From the NCBI GenBank assembly GCA_039583875.1, contig CM077149.1:27293194-27357193 (forward strand): a stretch of DNA of 64,000 nucleotides, given 5' to 3'. Within the stretch, counting starts at the first letter, position 1. Every line of letters starts with the position of its first letter. A model generated the notes under the pieces. That model made no database searches, was not told where the DNA came from, and saw only the letters and a program-made list of their open reading frames with translations. Source of the DNA: Platanthera guangdongensis. Taxonomy: Eukaryota; Streptophyta; Magnoliopsida; Asparagales; Orchidaceae. Shown in pieces: positions 52,837-63,334 of this stretch. The translations under genes and the position numbers were made by a program.

Positions 52837-53958
52837 CTGCAATCACATCTTGTGGGTTCCTTTCCTGCGCCATGTCAAGCGCGTACACCTGATCCCGGAC
52901 CGGTCCGGGGTTTCCTCTTGGCGGTCCTCGTCCTCGACCGCGCATATATCCCCGCCCTCGTGGAGCGGCTGGATGGAGAGCAGGAGGGAGAGCAGGAGGG
53001 AGAGCAGGAGGGGCGTTCCCATATAGCTGCGGGCAAAAACGCCGGATGTGGCCCGGCTGGTTGCATTCGAAGCACACCAGACCACGACGCCCTTCAGGTT
53101 GTTGAAATCGCTGATGCTGTGGGGGTGGAGGCAACGCAGGCGGCTGCGGAACTGGATGCTCCACCCTATAGTTTCGGTGGACATGCCCGCCACCTCTTTG
53201 ATAACCTCTTCCTCCTCTGAAGTCCCGTCTCCTTCTATTACTTGGCCGGCTTCCATCACGTCCTCCGCAGGCCTCTTACTACATCCCAGGTGGTCCGCCT
53301 CCAATCTTTTCGCCATATCAATGATCTCTGCCAAGCTACCATCCGCTATAAACAAAAGGGACTGCCTTAGGGGATCTCGCAGCCCTTTATAGAAGCGCTT
53401 GGCATAACCTCTGTCATCCAACTCATAAGAGTCTGCGAACCTTGCGAGATGCTGGAATTCCCGCTGGTATTCTGTAACCGACTTTGATCCCTGCTTTAAT
53501 AGAAGAACCTCTGCTCAAGCTCATCTCGGGCCGATGTAGGGATAAAGTGCTCCAAGAAAACACCCGAGAATTCACTCCAACTTATCTCTGTGTAGATCCG
53601 GCCTTGGAAGGTAGAGCCCATGAGGGACTTCCACCACCTCTTCGCATGTAAGTCCAAGACGGACACTGCCAATGTCACTGCATGTTGGCCGGGCAACGGA
53701 TACCAGCCAGCACTCTTCTATCGTGTCTAGCCATTCCTCTGTATGTACGGCTGACTCCGTCCCAAGGTAGACGGGAGGGGAGAGAGCCCGGAAGGTGCTC
53801 AGCCAGTTGGAGCTCGGGGCTTGTTGTTGCACCGGAGCCTGCTGTGCCTTAAAAGCATCAAGAATGGCGGTAAGCGTTTGCCCCAACTCAGACTGTTGGA
53901 ACTGAGTGGGTATGGGAGGGGTAGGAGTACCCCCCATCGGCTCAACATGCAGTGGAAC
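52837..53958 (-). pseudogene. gag: Gypsy-C copy 1: Gag exon 2
   Basis: The exon starts at 53958 after GTATGTGTAG; the first ATG is 53937. It matches copy 2 over its length, including the intact CFECNQPGHIRRFC knuckle, Pro/Ala repeats and DVIAG end. Single-base deletions near 53510, 53680, 53712 and 53245 shift the frame, so it is read in pieces. Confidence 0.8.
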
Positions 53959-54141
53959 CTACACATACACGACAAATTTGTGGTCAGGTTGGCTAAACTT
54001 AAGGTCAAAGTTGACAAACTTAATGTGAATTACATATGGGCACACCACTGCTGCTTCCGCTAAGTCAGTTTGTCCCCAAACTGACTAACCAAACGGGGGT
54101 GGCACCATTGTTGAATGACTTCTTAGTTGAGGATCGTGGCA
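53959..54141 (-). other. Gypsy-C copy 1 leader, joined to copy 3 protease
   Basis: The leader has the GGGA tetraloop hairpin (about 54061-54084) and ends near GATCGTGGCAA, where the PBS and LTR should follow. Instead protease sequence of another copy begins at about 54142, so the 5' LTR of copy 1 is missing. Confidence 0.7.
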
Positions 54142-55619
54142 ATCTGACACAAAGGAGTGTGAGGCACCGGTATCGAACAGCGCATAGGCTGTCTTCCCGC
54201 CAATAATCACGGTGCCAAGTACCAACAACCAACACTTATTGCTAGTGGCTAGTAAGTTCTAATCAATTCAGCTAGATCATGCAAATATGTAAATTAATTA
54301 AATCATACCTACAATCACATCTTGTGGGTTCCTTTCCTGCGCCATGTCAAGCGCGTACACCTGATCCCGGACCGGTCCGGGGTTTCCTCTTGGCGGTCCT
54401 CGTCCTCGACCGCGCATATATCCCCGCCCTCGTGGAGCTGCTGGAGGGAGAGCAGGAGGGAGAGCAGGAGGGAGGCAGGAGGGGCGTTCCCATATAGCTG
54501 CGGGCAAAACGCCGGATGTGGCCCGGCTGGTTGCATTCGAAGCACACCAGACCACGACGCCCTTCAGGTTTGTTGAAATCGCTGATGCTGTGGGGGTGGA
54601 GGCAACGCAGGCGGCTGCGGAACTGGATGCTCCACCCTATAGTTTCGGTGGACACGCCCGCCACCTCTTTGATAACCTCTTCCTCCTTGAAGTCCCGTCT
54701 CCTTCTATTACTTGGGCCGGCTTCCATTACGTCCTCTGCAGGCCTCTTACTACAACCCAGGTGGTCCGCCTCCAATCTTTTTCGCCATATCAATGATCTC
54801 TGCCAAGCTACCATCCGCTATAAACAAAAGGGACTGCCTTAGGGGATCTCGCAGCCCTTTATAGAAGCGCTTGGCATAACCTCTGTCATCCAACTCATAA
54901 GAGTCTGCGAACCTTGCGAGATGCTGGAATTTCCCGCTGGTATTCTGTAACCGACTTTGATCCCTGCTTTAGTAGAAGAACCTCTGCTCAAGCTCATCTC
55001 GGGCCGATGTAGGGATAAAGTGCTCCAAGAAAACACCCGAGAATTCACTCCAACTTATCTCTGTGTAGAGATCCGGCCTTGGAAGGTAGAGCCCATGAGG
55101 GACTTCCACCACCTCTTCGCATGTAAGTCCAAGACGGACACTGCCAATGTCACTGCCATGTTGGCCGGGCAAACGGATACCAGCCAGCAACTCTTCTATC
55201 GTGTCTAGCCATTCCTCTGTACGTACGGCTGACTCCGTCCCAAGGTAGACGGGAGGGGAGAGAGCCCGGAAGGTGCTCAGCCAGTTGGAGCTCGGGGCTT
55301 GTTGTTGCACCGGAGCCTGCTGTGCCTTAAAAGCATCAAGAATGGCGGTAAGCGTTTGCCCCAACTCAGACTGTTGGAATGAGTGGGTATGGGAGGGGTA
55401 GGAGTACCCCCCCATCGGCTCAACATGTAGTGGAACCTACACATACACGACAAATTTGTGGTCAGGTTGGCTAAACTTAAGGTCAAAGTTGGACAAACTT
55501 AATGTGAATTACTATGGGCACACCACTGCTATCCGCTAAGTCAGTTTGTCCCCAAACTGACTAACCAAACGGGGGTGGCACCATTGTTGAATGACTTCTT
55601 AGTTGAGGATTGTGGCAAC
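54142..55619 (-). pseudogene. gag: Gypsy-C copy 3: leader, Gag and protease fragment
   Basis: On the minus strand: leader with hairpin (55619-55437), Gag exon 2 (about 55436-54309), intron (about 54308-54217), then the first 70 bases of protease ([16 protein letters not shown]), cut at 54142. The intron acceptor has lost a base (CTTGGCACC instead of CTTAGGCACC). Several one-base insertions and deletions break Gag. At 55620 the sequence switches to plus-strand LTR. Confidence 0.75.
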
Positions 55620-56117
55620 TGTGTGGTACAAGTTAGCCCGTGTTTTGGGCCGTGTGCCTACCCGTGTGCGTCGAATTGAGCTCGACGAGCCGTGTCGAGA
55701 TCGTCGAGCTGTGTCGACACCAAGTGACACGGGGTAGAGACACGGCCGTGTCCCTACCCGTGTGTCGAGTTGAGCTCGACGAGAAGTGTCGAGAGGCAAC
55801 CCGAGAAGTACACGGCCAAGGACACGGCCATGCACACGGCCGTGTCATGTGGACACGGGTCGGGACACGGGCGTGTCCCAACCCGTGTCAAGTATTGACC
55901 GACTTGGAAACTGCCGTTGCCGCTTCGCCAGGCAGGACACGGGTAAGGACACGGCCGTGTCCCTACCCGTGTCACATTTTATATATATAGGGGACAGAAA
56001 ACCCTAGCCGTTTTCATGCTCTTTTCATCCCCTAATTCCTGTCGAGAACTCCTGTGAGAGGGAAAACTGCAGAAGCAATTTTACCAAAGGAGATCCGCCA
56101 TCGCGTGGAAAGAGAAG

Positions 56118-56176
56118 ATGCCGCCAAGGAGAACTACGAGATCCATGGCTAGAAATGGTGTACCGCTGGAGCCAAT
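56118..56176 (+). pseudogene. gag: Candidate gag exon 1, copy 4 (one base deleted)
   Basis: MPPRRTTRSMARN then a one-base deletion (GGTGTACC for GGTGGTACC) before the GTGAGT donor at 56177. The deletion would put exon 2 out of frame. Confidence 0.55.
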
Positions 56177-57091
56177 GTGAGTTTCCTACCCTCTCCCTTG
56201 GTGCTAGATCTTAGATATTTAGGAGAGACAATCGGTTCAAGAGAGCTTGATGGAGAGGAGAAGATTTCTAGGTTAGGCCATGTTAGAACTTGTGTTCTAG
56301 ACTTTAGATCTCTTCAACCCTTCCCCTTTTTCTTCAATATGACGATGGGTTGGATGTTTTCGTGAGGAGTTTATGGCCTCTGAGGAGTTAAATAAGGGAG
56401 GAGAATATTTCTGGAAAATTTAGGAACGATCGCCTTGAGGAGAGAAGACGAACCGATGCCGTTCATTTTCCTTTAAGATGCGCGCAGAATCTGTATTCTG
56501 CGCGCAGCAATCTTCTAGGCCATTTTCCACCGTGGATACGGCCAGATCTGGGCTTTCGGCTAAACACGAAAGTTGAAGCCCTTGGAAATACCTTTCCAAC
56601 GAGTGGTTGCACGACTTCAGGTGATGTCTGTGGCCCCGGGAAAACCTAATCGAGTTGCTGTCCAGTACTAATCCTGCACTTAAAAATCTGGGTTTTATAA
56701 CATTTGGATTTGGATTCGGAGAAACTAATATCACAGGTAACTCTGAGGCTTGGAAATAATTAATTCAGTTGCATAATGATGAAGATTTATTAATCGGACT
56801 CCATGTGATCGAATCGTAAGAAGATAGTATACTTGAATGATTTGACTTGTTAAAGCTAGTAGATTTTTATACATATGCATCTTGATATATTGTGTTGAAA
56901 TCACCTGATATGACATATAGAAGGATAACTCATGGCCATGTGAATGTTGAATAGTGGATTGAACTTGGTAGTCCAATACTTAGAGCGTCGCCTTCCTATG
57001 GGTAGCATTGTGTAAGTTTGTAAGAGCGGTGTTGACCGCCACCTGTTTTGGTTGTGTCGTGATAAGGTGTGGATGGATGGTTGGACTGTGT

Positions 57092-57402
57092 CCTCGTGCT
57101 CACTCCGAGGCCCCTTCCGTGGTATGATGAGGTTGTGAATTGCATGTGGTGTGAGTCGACACCGCGGTGTCGTAATCCTGGGTTAAGGATAGTGTGGCAG
57201 GTCTACGGGCTCGCCAGTCGTCACACCGACGGGAGTTGGCAGTTAGACTTGGTCGGTTTGGGCTGTGTCCTCGGTGTTCACGTCCCGAGGCCCCTCCGGC
57301 CATGTGAACGGTTGGGCTGTGTCCTCGTGCTTTCTTCCGAGGCCCCTTCCGGGTCACGCAAGGCCAGTTTGGGCTGTGTTCTTGGTGCACATCTACCCAA
57401 GA
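57092..57402 (+). repeat. Repeated CCTCG/CGAGG hairpin units in the LTR
   Basis: Four units of GGGCTGTGTCCTCG...CGAGGCCCC type. Stems: 57092-57110, 57270-57291, 57323-57342, and 57380-57402, where TCTTGG/CCAAGA replaces CCTCGG/CCGAGG with pairing kept. Minus-strand LTR has the same repeats at about 46870-47190. Confidence 0.75.
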
Positions 57403-57674
57403 CCCCGCTGGGCCATAGTACGCAGGGGCTCCGCTGTTGTGTTCTTAGCGTTGAGGCGTACGGAGGCCTAGGTGAAGTAGTGTGATACCCGCCTAGTAGT
57501 AGAAGTGCCCGTTCTACTGTCACCCGCCTGGCCACGGCGGCTGATGCTGAGAGGTTAGCTACCTGCTCGAAAAGTGGGAACTATAGTCTGTGTCGACATA
57601 GCAATTGCATGGGTGTGCATGGGTGAGTCATTGCATAGCATTCATAGCATTTCATATCATTGCACCACAAGATC

Positions 57675-57773
57675 CTCATCGTATAAGTTTGTATGGGCAC
57701 TCTTATACGATGAGTTACTTTTATGTACCCGATTCTTAACTTATAAGTTTGTATGGGCATTCTTTAAGTTAAG
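57675..57773 (+). other. Pair of hairpins with near-identical loops, copy 4 LTR
   Basis: CTCATCGTATAAG (57675-57687) pairs with CTTATACGATGAG (57702-57714); CTTAACTTATAAG (57735-57747) pairs with CTTTAAGTTAAG (57762-57773), which has lost one base. Loops are TTTGTATGGGCACT and TTTGTATGGGCATT. Confidence 0.85.
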
Positions 57774-58419
57774 TTACTTTCCTGCTGTTACTTGTACTTG
57801 CTAGTTTAGTGTAGCTCTTACTTAAATGCTGAATATGATGTTGTTACTCTTACATTACCTTGCCACCTGCTTGTACTTCCTTTACTTGCATACTTATTAT
57901 ATACTATACTCTTGTTCCTTTTCTCCCCCGGTGCGAGGAGTCGCCGGGGAGCGGATGTGAAACCACTTAGTCGTTTCGACTAACGGTTGCTACGTCTTCC
58001 TTTTTAGGAGGTCACGCCGCAGGTAGAGCAGCCGCAGACTACGCAGCAGGACAGCCAGGCCAGGACGACAGGGCCTGATGTGACGGTGCCGTCGATACCG
58101 TCTGTTACTGATGTTAGTGTTTTGCTTACTCTGATGTAGCCCGTTTGGGCAATGATTAGCTGTACTCTGATATTTTGTAGAAGCATGTTTAGCTTCTCCT
58201 TATTGATGTTTTGGACTTTATATACTTAGTGTGGATTTTGACTTCTCTTGCTTATTTATTTGGTTGGGTTGGCATGATATATTGATATGGTTTCAGCCGG
58301 CGGAATAGGCGTCTTGTGGTACAGGTTAGCCCGTGTGCTAATGCTACCGCAAGGCGGCTGTTCGGGCATAAGACTCCCCCTTCGTGCCGTGTTTTGGATC
58401 CGGGAGGGGGGGTCTCACA

Positions 58420-58613
58420 AATGGTATCAGTTTGCCACGATCCTCAACTAAAGAAGTCATTCAACAATGGTGCCACCCCCGTTTGGTTAGTCAGTTTGGG
58501 GACAAACTGACTTAGCGGAAGCAGTGGTGTGCCCATATGTAATTCACATTAAGTTTGTCCAACTTGACCTTAAGTTTAGCCAACCTGACCACAAATTTGT
58601 CGTGTATGTGTAG
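58420..58613 (+). other. Copy 4 leader: PBS, tetraloop hairpin, splice acceptor
   Basis: TGGTATCAG (58422-58430) is the primer binding site. AGTCAGTTTG (58489-58498), GGGA, CAAACTGACT (58503-58512) form a 10-bp hairpin with a GNRA-type tetraloop. The leader ends CGTGTATGTGTAG (58613), a pyrimidine-poor but consistent 3' splice site before gag exon 2. Confidence 0.75.
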
Positions 58614-59737
58614 GTTCCACTGCATGTTGAGCCGATGGGGGGTACTCCTACCCCTCCCATACCCACTCAGTTCCAACAGTCTGAGTTGGGGCAAACGCTT
58701 ACCGCCATTCTTGATGCTTTTAAGGCATAGCAGGCTCCGGTTGCAACAACAAGCCCCGAGCTCCAACTGGCTGAGCACCTTCCGGGCTCTCTCCCCTCCC
58801 GTCTACCTTGGACGGAGTCAGCCGTACGTACAGAGGAATGGCTAGACACGATAGAAGAGTTGCTGGCTGGTATCCGTTGCCCGGCCAACATGGCAGTGAC
58901 ATTGGCAGTGTCCGTCTTGGACTTACATGCGAAGAGGTGGTGGAAGTCCCTCATGGGCTCTACCTTCCAAGGCCGGATCTACACAGAGATAAGTTGGAGT
59001 GAATTCTTGGGTGTTTTCTTGGAGCACTTTATCCTACATCGGCCCGAGATGAGCTTGAGCAGAGGTTCCTTCTACTAAAGCAGGGATCAAAGTCGGTTAC
59101 AGAATACCAGCGGGAATTCCAGCATCTCGCAAGGTTCGCAGACTCTTATGAGTTGGATGACAGAGGTTATGCCAAGCGCTTCTATAAAGGGCTGCGAGAT
59201 CCCTAAGGCAGTCCCTTTTGTTTTATAGCGGATGGTAGCTTGGCAGAGATCATTGATATGGCGAAAAGATTGGAGGCGGACCACCTGGGTTGTAGTAAGA
59301 GGCCTGCGGAGTACGTGATGGAAGCCGGCCCAAGTAATAGAAGGAGACGGGACTTCAGAGGAGGAAGAGGTTATCAAAGAGGTGGCGGGCGTGTCCACCG
59401 AAACTATAGGGTGGAGCATCCAGTTCCGCAGCCGCCTGCGTTGCCTCCACCCCCACAGCATCAGCGATTTCAACAACCTGAAGGGCGTCGTGGTCTGTGT
59501 GTGCTTCGAATGCAACCAGCCGGGCCACATCCGGCGTTTTTGCCCGCAGCTATATGGGAACGCCCCTCCTGCCCTCCCTCCTGCTCTCCCTCCTGCTCTC
59601 CCTCCAGCAGCTCCACGAGGGCGGGGATATATGCGCGGTCGAGGACGAGGACCGCCAAGAGGAAACCCCGGACCGGTCGGGATCAGTGTACGCGCTTGAC
59701 ATGGCGCAGGAAAGGAACCCACAAGATGTGATTGCAG
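58614..59737 (+). pseudogene. gag: Gypsy-C copy 4: Gag exon 2
   Basis: VPLHVEPMGGTPTPPIP opens the exon; the first ATG is at 58635. The content matches copies 1-3: capsid region, zinc knuckle CFECNQPGHIRRFC (near 59505-59546), Pro/Ala and RGRG repeats, DVIAG end at the donor (59737). TAG at 58728-58730 and single-base indels at about 58740, 58810, 59030, 59200, 59490 and 59685 break the frame. Confidence 0.8.
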
Positions 59738-59831
59738 GTATGATTTAATTAATTTACATATTTGCATGATCTAGCTTGAATTTATTAGAACTTACTAGCC
59801 ACTAGCAATAAGTTTGGTTGTTGGTACTTAG
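59738..59831 (+). other. Candidate intron between gag and protease, copy 4 (94 nt)
   Basis: Donor GCAG|GTATGATTTAA and acceptor GGTACTTAG|GC as in the minus copies; one T is missing in the AAGTTTGG stretch. Splicing restores the Gag-protease phase. Confidence 0.75.
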
Positions 59832-62800
59832 GCACCGTGATTATTGGCGGGAAGACAGCCTATGCGCTGTTCGATACCGGTGCCTCACACTCCTTTGTGT
59901 CCGAGGATTTCATAAAAGACATGGGGGATGTACAGTACTTCACTGGCATAGCCCGACGTGTACGCCTTCCGGACGGCTCAGAGATGATCGCAACCGCCAA
60001 GTGCGAGTTGGAGTTATTTATTGATGGGAAGGCCTTTGATACGCCGGCCACGGTTCTTGAGAATGCCGGAGTTTGACATCATTTTGGGCATGGCATGGCT
60101 GGACTGGCACTTCGCGAGGATCGACTGCGCGGAGAAACGGATCTATTTGAGGCATGGAGACTCTGACGTCATCTTCCAAGGTATTGGCTTCGCGCCACGT
60201 ATGATATTATCTTCTATTCAGGCTGTAAAGGCTCATATGAAGGGGGATGAGGTCTTCATGATCTGGTTCGAGTTGAAGGAAGCAGCGTTGGAATTAAAGG
60301 ATGTACGGGTAGTGCGGGATTTTCCTGAGGTATTTCCTGAGAAGCTACCAGGATTACCTCCGCATAGAGAGGTTGACTTACAGATCAATCTAATACCAGG
60401 TGCCAAGCCTGTATCCAAGGCTCCGTACAGAATGGCTCCGAAAGAACTCGCGGAGTTTAGAGTTCAATTGCAAGAACTGGTGGATTCAGGGTTCGTTCGC
60501 CCCAGTTCATCACCATGGGAGCCCCTGTGCTGTTCGTGAAGAAGAAGGATGGAACACTGCGATTGTGCATAGATTATCGGGAACTCAATCGGTTGACGGT
60601 GCGGAACACTTATCCACTACCGCGGATCGATGAGTTGTTCGATCAACTAGTTGGGAGCACATTGGTTTTCTAAATTGGATTTGCGCTCCGGGTACTATCA
60701 GTTGAGGATACATGAGGGGGACATTCAGAAAACAGCATTCAGTTCGAGATAATGGTTTGTATGAGTTCACAGTAATGCCGTTTGGGCTCACAAATGCCCC
60801 TTCGGCCTTCATGAGTTTGATGAACAAGGTGTTTGAACCGTATTTGGACATCTTCGTCATTGTTTTCATCATCGACGACCATCTTGGTCTAACTCAAAGA
60901 CGGAGGAGGAGCATGTCGAGCACCCTGACCTTGGTTTTGAAGAAATTGAAGGAGCATGCCTGTATGCCAAGTTTAGCAAGTGTGAATTCTGGCTTAAGGA
61001 GGTTGCCTTCTTGCTTGGGCATGTGATCAGTGGAGCAGGGTTAGCAGTGGATCCAGCAAAGGTGCGGGCCGTGAAGGAGTGGTCGCCATTGAAGTCGGCG
61101 GCTGATGTACGAAGCTTTCTTGGACTTGCTGGCTACTACCCGCAAGTTCGTGAAAGGTTTTTCCAAGATTTCCCTTCCTCTTACCTCCTTGACGAAGAAG
61201 GGTGTGCCATTTGATGTGGACACCTCAATGTGAAGAGGCATTTCAAAGAATTGAAAGATAGGCTTACCTCCGCCACCCATCCTTGCACTTCCGTCTGGGA
61301 AGGAAGGATTCCAAGTTTACACGGACGCATCATATCAAGGGATAGGAGCGGTGCTGATGCAGCACGGGCATGTGATCGCTTATGCTTCAAGGCAGTTAAA
61401 GAAACATGAAATCAATTACCCGGTTCATGATTTGGAGTTGGGGAGCAGTGGTGTTCGCTTTGAAAGTCTGGAGGCATTATTTATATGGCGTGCACTGCGA
61501 GATCTTTTCCGATCACAAAAACTTGAAGTATGTTCACACTCAGAAGGAGTTGAACCTGAGACAACGGCGGTGGTTGGAATTTTTTATTGCGACTACGAGT
61601 TCACACATGAACTACCACCCCCGGGAAAGCGAACTCGGTAGCCGATGCCTTGAGTAGAAAAGTGCCAGGCTCTAGCCCAGAGTCTCGGCTGATGAGTATG
61701 GAGTTGGCTCGGATGATCGAGGAGATGGAAATTACTCTAGTATTCAAGATCCTTCGGCAGAGTATGCGGAGTATTTTGGCAACATGAGCATAGTTTGTGA
61801 TATCCGAGACCGGATTCGGGTGGAGCAAGGAATGGATGCGTCCTTGGCCCCGGCAATCAAGGCAATTGAAGATAGGGACCACCGATGAGTACACACTCAA
61901 AGACGGCCTCGTTTATTTTCGTGGCCGACTTTATATTCCCAGGGCGGCAAAATTCGGGAGGATATCTTGAGAGAGGCACATTCCTCTCAATATTCAGTGC
62001 ACCCTGGTATTGCTAAGATGTACGCCGGATTGCGGAAGACCATGTGTTGGCCGGGAATGAAAGAAGGATGTTCGCTACTATGTTACACATTGCGAAGCTT
62101 GCCAAAGAGTGAAGGCTGAATGCAGGAGTCCCGGTGGTTTGTTGCAGTCGCTGCCCATCCCCGAATGGAAGTTCGAGGATATCTCCATGGACTTTGTTCA
62201 TGGGTTACCTCGTTCCCCGCTCCGGAATGATTCGGTGTGGGTTATTGTGGATCGACTAACAAAGGTGGCCCCGGTTCATTCCAATGAAGAAGGAAGCACA
62301 CGTGGGTGTTTTGGTACGGCCTTTTTGTGGAGTAATTTGTACGGTATCATGGCGTGCCCAAGACAATTGTTTCGGATAGGGATGGTCGGTTTACATCCAA
62401 TGAGTGGAAGGCGTACAGGCGTATTTGGGTCTCACGCCTAACCTTTAGTACCGCATTTCATCCACAGACTGACGACGGCAGTCTGAAAGGACCATCAGGA
62501 CACTGAAGATTTATTGAGGTTATGCGTGCTGAACAGAGGAGAGCCATGGGAAAGGCTCTTGCCCCTGGTGGAATTCTCCTATAATAAGCCATCAGGCGAG
62601 CTTCGGCATGGCGCCCCATGAAGCCCTTTACGGAAGAAGGTGCAGACTCCCTTGTCTTGGGTGCAAGATGAAGATCCGAAGGCATTGGGAAACGAATACA
62701 TAGATGATACTGATGCGCGGTCAGATTGATACGGGATCGCATGTTGGAGGCTCAAAGTCGACAGGCGAAATATTACAACAAAAAGCACCGGATGGTGGAG

Positions 62801-63290
62801 TTCCAGGTGGGCGAAAAAGTGTTCCTTAAGATTCGGGCGATGCATGGAGTGTCACGGGTGCGGGGAGTGAAAAAGCTCAGCCCAAGGTATGTTGGGCCTT
62901 ATACTATATTGGAAAGAATTGGCCCGTTGGCCTATCGGTTGGAGTTACCCACCAGAACTAGAAAATCTCCATGACGTGTTCCATGTGTCGTCGCTCGCTC
63001 GAAAAGCACTGTTGCGGCCCGACCAGTATATTCCCACTACTGATGGTGCAGTGGCATCAGATAGGTCTGTGCGACTAGAGCCTGTGCGGATTGTTGACAG
63101 CGAGACAAGACATTACGCCGCAAAAGTGTCCCCTTATGAAGGTGCAATGGATGAACCATGGGAAGGAGGAGTACACATGGGAGCCATTGGATTTAATGCA
63201 GCAACGCTACCCGGAGTTGTTTGCTCAAGGTAAATTTTATTTAAAAGCAAGTGTTTAATTTTCTCTGTCATGCTTTCCTCCCCACAGCCT
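59832..63290 (+). pseudogene. pol: Gypsy-C copy 4: Pol (protease, RT, RNase H, integrase)
   Basis: All Pol domains are present in order: protease [11 protein letters not shown] (59866 on), LCIDYRELN (about 60565), [24 protein letters not shown] (60781), a damaged FIDD box (about 60868-60880), [17 protein letters not shown] (61014), RNase H (61310-61640), integrase zinc region (about 61995-62110), [10 protein letters not shown] (62180), FHPQTD near 62456, and GPY/F and chromodomain-type tail (62740-63235). About thirty one-base indels against copy 1 scatter it over all three frames, while substitutions are few. It is non-functional as sequenced. Confidence 0.82.
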
Positions 63291-63334
63291 AAGCTGATTT
63301 CGGGGACGAAATCTTTTATTTTGTTTATAGGATT

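Larger units (their letters stand above)
55620..58419 (+). repeat. Gypsy-C copy 4: 5' LTR, 5'-truncated
   Basis: A short patch like an LTR-end word (GTGGTACAAGTTAGCCCGTGT, as near 58316) joins the LTR proper at about 55644. The LTR start and most 95-bp units are missing. It retains the promoter palindrome and TATA (55980-55988), gag exon 1 (56118-56176), CCTCG/CGAGG hairpin repeats (57092-57402), paired hairpins (57675-57773), a TTAGTCG-TTT-CGACTAA hairpin (57967-57983) and ends GGTCTCACA at 58419. Frames inside it (57069-57485 and others) are not genes. Confidence 0.82.
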
